Source of the DNA: an uncultured Collinsella sp.
GTDB taxonomy: Bacteria; Actinomycetota; Coriobacteriia; Coriobacteriales; Coriobacteriaceae
Direction of reading: 5' to 3'
NCBI GenBank assembly: GCA_934617135.1
Contig: CAKTUC010000026.1
Coordinates: 1-17,539 of the forward strand
Length of the DNA: 17,539 bases
Part shown: positions 14,492 through 17,539 of the stretch, in pieces
Layout of the letters: each line of letters starts with the position of its first letter
Numbering within the stretch: the first letter of the stretch is position 1
Translations under genes and position numbers: made by a program
Notes under the pieces: model-generated
Seen by the model: only the letters and a program-made list of their open reading frames with translations
The model's database searches: none
Told to the model about the DNA's origin: nothing

Positions 14492-15376
14492 CTACGAACG
14501 CTTGCCAGCAAAGCGCAGCGCCAGCGATTGCAAGCTGGTGGTGGCCAGATTGTTGGTGCAATCGGGGTCGCAGCCTTCGAGCCACACGTATACATCCACA
14601 CGCACGGGCGTGCTACGGTTGGCTCCCTTGGCAGCGGCGGGCAAGCTGCAGATCTTGGTCGTGGCCTCCTTGAGGCCCACGATACCGGTGTCTTCGTTGT
14701 AATCGCAGAAGTTTGCGCTGGTCAGCTGGTCAAAATGGACCGTGGCGCCATCGGAGCGGGTGCTGTCGAGCACCAGGTGGTTCTGCTCGTTCTCGCCGGC
14801 ATCCTTGCCGTCGAGCGTGTTGTAGCGCGCCTGGGGATTGTGCTCGCCCGAGACCTCAAAGATGTACTGGCCCGTCACGGTGTCACCCTGCCCTGGAGCA
14901 TAGGTAACCAGTCCCACACGCAGGGCGGTGGAGATGGGGTTTGCCGGGTCCTGCTCGGTAAAGTCGATGCCCGACAGGTACACGTCGGTCGCGGCCGAGT
15001 TGGTGGCCAGGTACAGGGATGTTTTGTAGTAGTCGGAATGCTCGGCCGCGCCAAACATGCTGGCAAACAGCGAGTCCTGGGTGGTTCCGCCGGTAAAACC
15101 CGTTACCTTTTGGAAGCCGTTGAGCACGTTATCGGTCGAGACGGGATCGAGCAGGCCCGCAAAGCTTAGACCGGCGTTGGTCTTGTACTCGCCGTCGTAC
15201 TCGTTGGAGATAAGGAAGGTCACGCCCGTGCCCGCGGCCATCTTGACGTCGGTGATAGGGCGGTTGGCGTTGTAGATGTACCAGGCATACGTTACAGCTC
15301 CGGCAGCAGCAAGGGCCACCAGCAACGTGGCGAGCATGCGATTGAACTGTTTTCGCAGCGAGCGCGCGTCCGACAT
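14492..15376 (-). CDS. SipW-type secreted protein A (TasA/CalY-like family), first gene of cluster
   Basis: This 294-aa secreted protein is the first gene of the eight-gene cluster. It has a basic N-terminus, a hydrophobic segment at about 14-29 and the SipW-type site VTYAWYI at 28-34 (likely cleavage near A31). LDPVSTDN corresponds to the LYP-V/I-ST motif of its paralogs. The C-terminal family motif is VWLEGCDPDC (264-273), with two cysteines; two more precede it (NFCDYN, KICSLP). I chose the ATG at 15376-15374 because a strong GGGGGAGGGG site lies directly upstream. Starting at 15427 would add 17 residues with no signal-like character. Proteins of this class in Bacillota build matrix fibres or act as surface proteins. 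Whether this one forms filaments is not known. Confidence 0.8.
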   Translation of the reverse strand: MSDARSLRKQFNRMLATLLVALAAAGAVTYAWYIYNANRPITDVKMAAGTGVTFLISNEYDGEYKTNAGLSFAGLLDPVSTDNVLNGFQKVTGFTGGTTQDSLFASMFGAAEHSDYYKTSLYLATNSAATDVYLSGIDFTEQDPANPISTALRVGLVTYAPGQGDTVTGQYIFEVSGEHNPQARYNTLDGKDAGENEQNHLVLDSTRSDGATVHFDQLTSANFCDYNEDTGIVGLKEATTKICSLPAAAKGANRSTPVRVDVYVWLEGCDPDCTNNLATTSLQSLALRFAGKRS

Positions 15377-15409
15377 ACCCCTCCCCCATTTGCCGCGTTG
15401 TAAACTGCC

Positions 15410-15442
15410 TGGGCACGATTTGCCCATAATGGAGTTATTTTA
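15410..15442 (-). promoter_or_regulatory. Possible promoter and operator-like palindrome before the eight-gene cluster
   Basis: TAAAAT at 15442-15437 is the best -10 candidate, with an expected start near 15430. Right after it TGGGCA-AATCG-TGCCCA (15426-15410) is a perfect 6-bp inverted repeat placed where a repressor or leader hairpin would act. No convincing -35 is seen, so the promoter call is weak. The palindrome is real. Confidence 0.3.
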
Positions 15443-15548
15443 CGCGAACGTGCAGTTCATCGGGGGTACAAACGGGACTTTTCGCGTGCTGTTCGCGCTG
15501 CGGCGGGCTCCGATGGGGCCACAAATCACCAGTTTTTTAAAATAGTTC

Positions 15549-15577
15549 TTGCCACCGGGTGGGAGCTCCGTTATATT
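15549..15577 (+). promoter_or_regulatory. Promoter of tRNA-Val
   Basis: TTGCCA (15549-15554) and TATATT (15572-15577), separated by exactly 17 bases, form a near-consensus housekeeping promoter. The expected start near 15584 gives a leader of about 23 bases before the mature tRNA 5' end. Confidence 0.8.
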
Positions 15578-15606
15578 ATTCCCTGCGCACTCGCGCACCC
15601 TTGATC

Positions 15607-15681
15607 GGGCGTTTAGCTCAGGGGGAGAGCGCTTCCCTGACACGGAAGAGGTCAGAAGTTCAAATCTTCTAACGCCCACCA
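15607..15681 (+). tRNA. tRNA-Val (anticodon GAC)
   Basis: A complete cloverleaf can be drawn. The acceptor stem is GGGCGTT with AACGCCC. The D arm is GCTC/GAGC. The anticodon arm is CTTCC-CTGACAC-GGAAG with anticodon GAC at 15639-15641. The T arm is AGAAG-TTCAAAT-CTTCT. The discriminator base A is followed by an encoded CCA (15679-15681). It reads GUC and GUU valine codons. It has its own promoter and terminator and marks the border between the secretion cluster and the repeat-rich right end. Confidence 0.96.
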
Positions 15682-15690
15682 AATGTTCTC

Positions 15691-15725
15691 AGCTCAGAGG
15701 CTTCGCCTCTGAGCTGTTTTGTTTT
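15691..15725 (+). terminator. Terminator of tRNA-Val
   Basis: AGCTCAGAGGC (15691-15701) pairs perfectly with GCCTCTGAGCT (15705-15715), followed by GTTTTGTTTT. This is a textbook intrinsic terminator starting ten bases after the tRNA CCA end. Confidence 0.93.
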
Positions 15726-15756
15726 ACGCCGGCAAGCCAAGAGAGCGCCGCAACAC

Positions 15757-16009
15757 CCAAGGCCGCCCCAACAACGCCAGCAAACATCCCAACCAAGTCC
15801 AAAGCCGCTTCCGTACCGCTGAGGACCATCTCCAGCCAAGCCCAAAGTCGCCCCCAAACCGCCAGCAGCCATCCCTAATGCAGCCGAGGCCACATCCGCA
15901 CCGCCGGCAGACACCTCGACCGAGCCCGAAGTCGCTTCCGCACCGCCGGTGGACATCCCAATCATGCCAAAATCGCCCAAACAACCCTGGTAATCGCCCC
16001 AATCAGACC
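15757..16009. repeat. Degenerate ~42-bp tandem repeat, six units
   Basis: Six consecutive units start near 15757, 15799, 15842, 15884, 15926 and 15968. They are 42 bases long, except one of 43, and share the skeleton CC(A/G)A(A/G)G(T/C)CGC...CCGC(C/T)...CATC. Because 42 is a multiple of three, both strands stay open over part of the array. The minus strand reads as 14-residue Gly/Ala-rich units (for example GMSTGGAEATSGSV, EVSAGGADVASAAL, GMAAGGLGATLGLA). The single-base length change, lack of a start with a ribosome binding site and an abrupt change of character on both sides suggest a decayed repeat-protein gene fragment and not a live gene. Confidence 0.6.
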
Positions 16010-16048
16010 CGAATAGGCCTCGAGGCCGCTTCTGAACAACCGTCCCAA

Positions 16049-16236
16049 ATCGAAGGTGAATGGTTTTCCCAAGAAGTGAACGAGCCAAAACGGACCCCCG
16101 GAGCATCGACACTTTTGGCGGCTCATTTCCTGCGGTTTTGTCGTTAAAATCCTGCGGTTTTGGCGCCAAAACGTGTGGATGCTCCGGGGGTCCAAATAAG
16201 GTCATTCACTTCTCGGGAAAACCATTCACCTTCAAT
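16049..16236. repeat. 188-bp near-palindromic MITE-like element
   Basis: The left arm (16052-16120) and right arm (16164-16233) are inverted copies. Each begins, read inward, GAAGGTGAATGGTTTTCCC; the arms share (A/G)AGAAGTGAA and GGACCCCCGGAGCATC, and converge on TTTTGGCG/CGCCAAAA. The central ~43 bases hold a direct repeat of CCTGCGGTTTTG. No ORF with a start signal lies inside and no clear target-site duplication is visible at the ends. It sits 35 bases after the stop of the AbiEi-like gene, so its transcript would also form a bidirectional terminator-like hairpin. Confidence 0.65.
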
Positions 16237-16271
16237 CTGACAGCAATCCCACCCGTCGCCAAAGGACCGCC

Positions 16272-17375
16272 CTACCAATACTGATGCGCCTCGATAACGG
16301 TCTGCCAGAGCTTAAACCGCTTCGTCTCGACGCGCGCCCGAGCAAAATATCGCGCTTCCTCCGTCATAGGCTTATAAAATATGGGCCGCTTGCGGCGATG
16401 CAGCTTGCGCCGAATGCGCTCGCACAGCCTAACGAGCTTGTCGTAGTCACTTGCCTGGTCGGTCGTCACCGTAAAGTAGGCCACCCCATTGAGCAGTTGC
16501 AACTCGTTACGGCGCTCGGCGTCCTTGCGGATCTTCTCATGTCCGTCATGGATGGCATCACTGTCGTAATCGACCAGCGCAGTAAGCATTTCGGGCAACA
16601 GCCCGGCTTTTACCTTGTCCATGCCCACCTCGGCTTTTGCCGTAAGCGTAATGTCGGGCGTGCGCTCCAACACGCGAAGCTCGCGCTTGCGTCCAACGCT
16701 GTATCCATCGCGAATATAGTACTTCTTGTTCAGCTCGGCCTTACCCAATGCATATCCGCCGTAGCGCGTAGGCAGCGACATAAACATGCAAAGCCCCGAC
16801 TCCCTTGGCGAGCGCGACCCCTCGATCACGTACGCAAGCAATGCCTTGGCTTTCGCAATATCTCGCACCCTGGGGGACTTCTCGATATACGCCGCAATGA
16901 GCTCCTTGGTCGTAAGCTTTCCATCGCGCATGCCCTTATCCCTGCTGGTCACCCCGCCGGGCGCAAGGTTATCCAGCCGATAGTCCGATGTCACGGCATA
17001 GCCGGCATAAATCGCCTCCGCTGCATCGCCATCATGGGCGGCCTGCAAAAACGCCAGCTCGGGAGAGCATACGTACGCATCCAGGTCACCCCTCCAGTGG
17101 CCCAGCGAGATAAACGAACCCGCCGGGAGCTCGTTGGTGCACAGGTGCGTCGCGACATGCTTGGTCCGCCGGCGACCGGCACGCGTCGGCACCATCAGGT
17201 CCAGCACGCCAATCCCAAGGTCATAGCGATCGATGAACTCCTGCGCCTCTTGGTCCGAGAGCGCACAGGCATCCGCAATCGACACGACCTCTGGTTCCGA
17301 ATCCCCAAAGCGAGGGTTCGGAATGTGCGCCAAAAGCGCCAGCGCAGCGTTATGTGAAACGATAAAGTAGCTCAT
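16272..17375 (-). CDS. AbiEi/DUF559-like endonuclease-fold protein
   Basis: This 367-aa protein is of a type common in Coriobacteriia and probably related to AbiEi-type antitoxin C-domains and DUF559/Vsr-like endonuclease folds. Residues 1-110 include an HTH-like helical region and DAYVCSPELAFLQAA (99-113), which resembles the AbiEi phrase for SPEL-containing strands. A conserved-looking SPRE (189-192) with downstream LPxRYGGYxLG precedes VDYDSDAIHDGHEK (268-281) and AERRNELQLLNGVAYF (286-301), the D-x-D...H...R-x-x-x-L pattern of DUF559-type folds. E192, D269 or D271 and H275 are candidate active-site residues. No cognate AbiEii toxin gene is adjacent within the window. The start at 17375 is chosen because an extended -10 element lies six bases upstream; the longer start at 17462 has no support. 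The specific function is unknown. Confidence 0.6.
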   Translation of the reverse strand: MSYFIVSHNAALALLAHIPNPRFGDSEPEVVSIADACALSDQEAQEFIDRYDLGIGVLDLMVPTRAGRRRTKHVATHLCTNELPAGSFISLGHWRGDLDAYVCSPELAFLQAAHDGDAAEAIYAGYAVTSDYRLDNLAPGGVTSRDKGMRDGKLTTKELIAAYIEKSPRVRDIAKAKALLAYVIEGSRSPRESGLCMFMSLPTRYGGYALGKAELNKKYYIRDGYSVGRKRELRVLERTPDITLTAKAEVGMDKVKAGLLPEMLTALVDYDSDAIHDGHEKIRKDAERRNELQLLNGVAYFTVTTDQASDYDKLVRLCERIRRKLHRRKRPIFYKPMTEEARYFARARVETKRFKLWQTVIEAHQYW

Positions 17376-17381
17376 GGCGCG

Positions 17382-17390
17382 AAGATAGCA
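17382..17390 (-). promoter_or_regulatory. Extended -10 element giving a leaderless start
   Basis: TGCTATCTT (17390-17382) ends six bases before the ATG at 17375, so the predicted first transcribed base is the A of the start codon. No ribosome binding site precedes the ATG. Leaderless mRNAs with this geometry are common in Actinomycetota. Upstream, to the window end, I see no gene, only a 7-bp inverted repeat (CTTTTGG/CCAAAAG at about 17513-17539). Confidence 0.45.
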
Positions 17391-17539
17391 TGCGCGTCGG
17401 CGGCGGCTCGCAGCCCTGGCAAGTTTTCGGCAAACGACCAGCGGTTTTTTGCTGAAGCGCAACCAAAGTGTTCATTCGTCGACGTCTAAATGCAAATCCG
17501 TCAAGCTTTTGGCAAGGTTGCCGCTCAACTGACCAAAAG

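Noticed and set aside
11867..15376. Type IV pilins
   Set aside because: The hydrophobic segments end in ATYAWF-type SipW sites and lack the prepilin G-F-T-x-x-E cleavage motif; no prepilin peptidase or PilB/PilC genes are nearby.
15440..15682. Minus-strand 80-codon frame covering tRNA-Val
   Set aside because: Its product is simply the reverse complement of the tRNA, a well-known spurious ORF type.
15719..16147. Plus-strand 142-codon Pro/Arg-rich frame
   Set aside because: It starts inside the tRNA terminator T-run, has biased low-complexity sequence produced by the tandem repeat, and ends inside the palindrome.
15669..16205. Minus-strand 178-codon Gly-rich frame through the 42-bp repeat and the palindrome
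   Set aside because: It crosses the tRNA terminator and most of the MITE-like element and has no ribosome binding site at its start. The repeat part is described as a decayed repeat instead.
15607..17539. Prophage or integrative element with att sites at tRNA-Val
   Set aside because: No second copy of the tRNA 3' end, integrase or phage gene is visible within the window.

Overview
This 17.5-kb, GC-rich window looks like a chromosome segment from a gut-type Coriobacteriia (Actinomycetota), most likely Collinsella or a close relative. I infer that from protein style, codon bias and the short GGGACGTTCC repeats. No taxonomic search was possible. Most genes lie on the minus strand. The main exception is a metallocarboxypeptidase gene at about 1.8-3.4 kb.

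Layout from left to right. (1) 1-1675: the start of pheT and complete pheS on the minus strand, behind a T-box leader with a phenylalanine-type specifier. (2) 1793-3430: an M32 carboxypeptidase on the plus strand, ending in a strong terminator. (3) 3430-3745: a gene-free, structure-rich stretch with REP-like repeats and a long nested hairpin. (4) 3746-6181: glmM (phosphoglucosamine mutase, cell-wall precursor synthesis) and an EamA-type transporter, both minus. (5) 6320-15376: a tightly packed eight-gene minus-strand cluster. In transcription order it encodes four small secreted proteins with SipW-type (TasA/CalY-like) signal segments, a SipW-type signal peptidase, a membrane-anchored McrB-like AAA+ ATPase, a DUF2357-like protein with a long Ala-rich coiled coil, and a second SipW-type signal peptidase. 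Overlaps of 3-8 nt and gaps of 2-14 nt link most of the genes. (6) 15549-15725: tRNA-Val(GAC) with a good promoter and terminator. (7) 15726-16271: no credible gene, but a decayed 42-bp tandem repeat and a 188-bp near-palindromic MITE-like element. (8) 16272-17390: an AbiEi/DUF559-like protein gene, apparently leaderless.

The most interesting part is region 5. SipW-type peptidases next to TasA/CalY-like substrates form a known theme of surface-fibre and biofilm-matrix export. Here they share a cluster with a McrB-type NTPase that has two N-terminal membrane helices, and with a DUF2357-type protein in which a coiled coil of about 350 residues occupies the place where McrC-like relatives carry a nuclease. 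I infer an envelope-associated machine in which a McrB/DUF2357-derived motor serves assembly, quality control or triggered release of a surface fibre. That function is a hypothesis. The gene content and order are read directly from the sequence.
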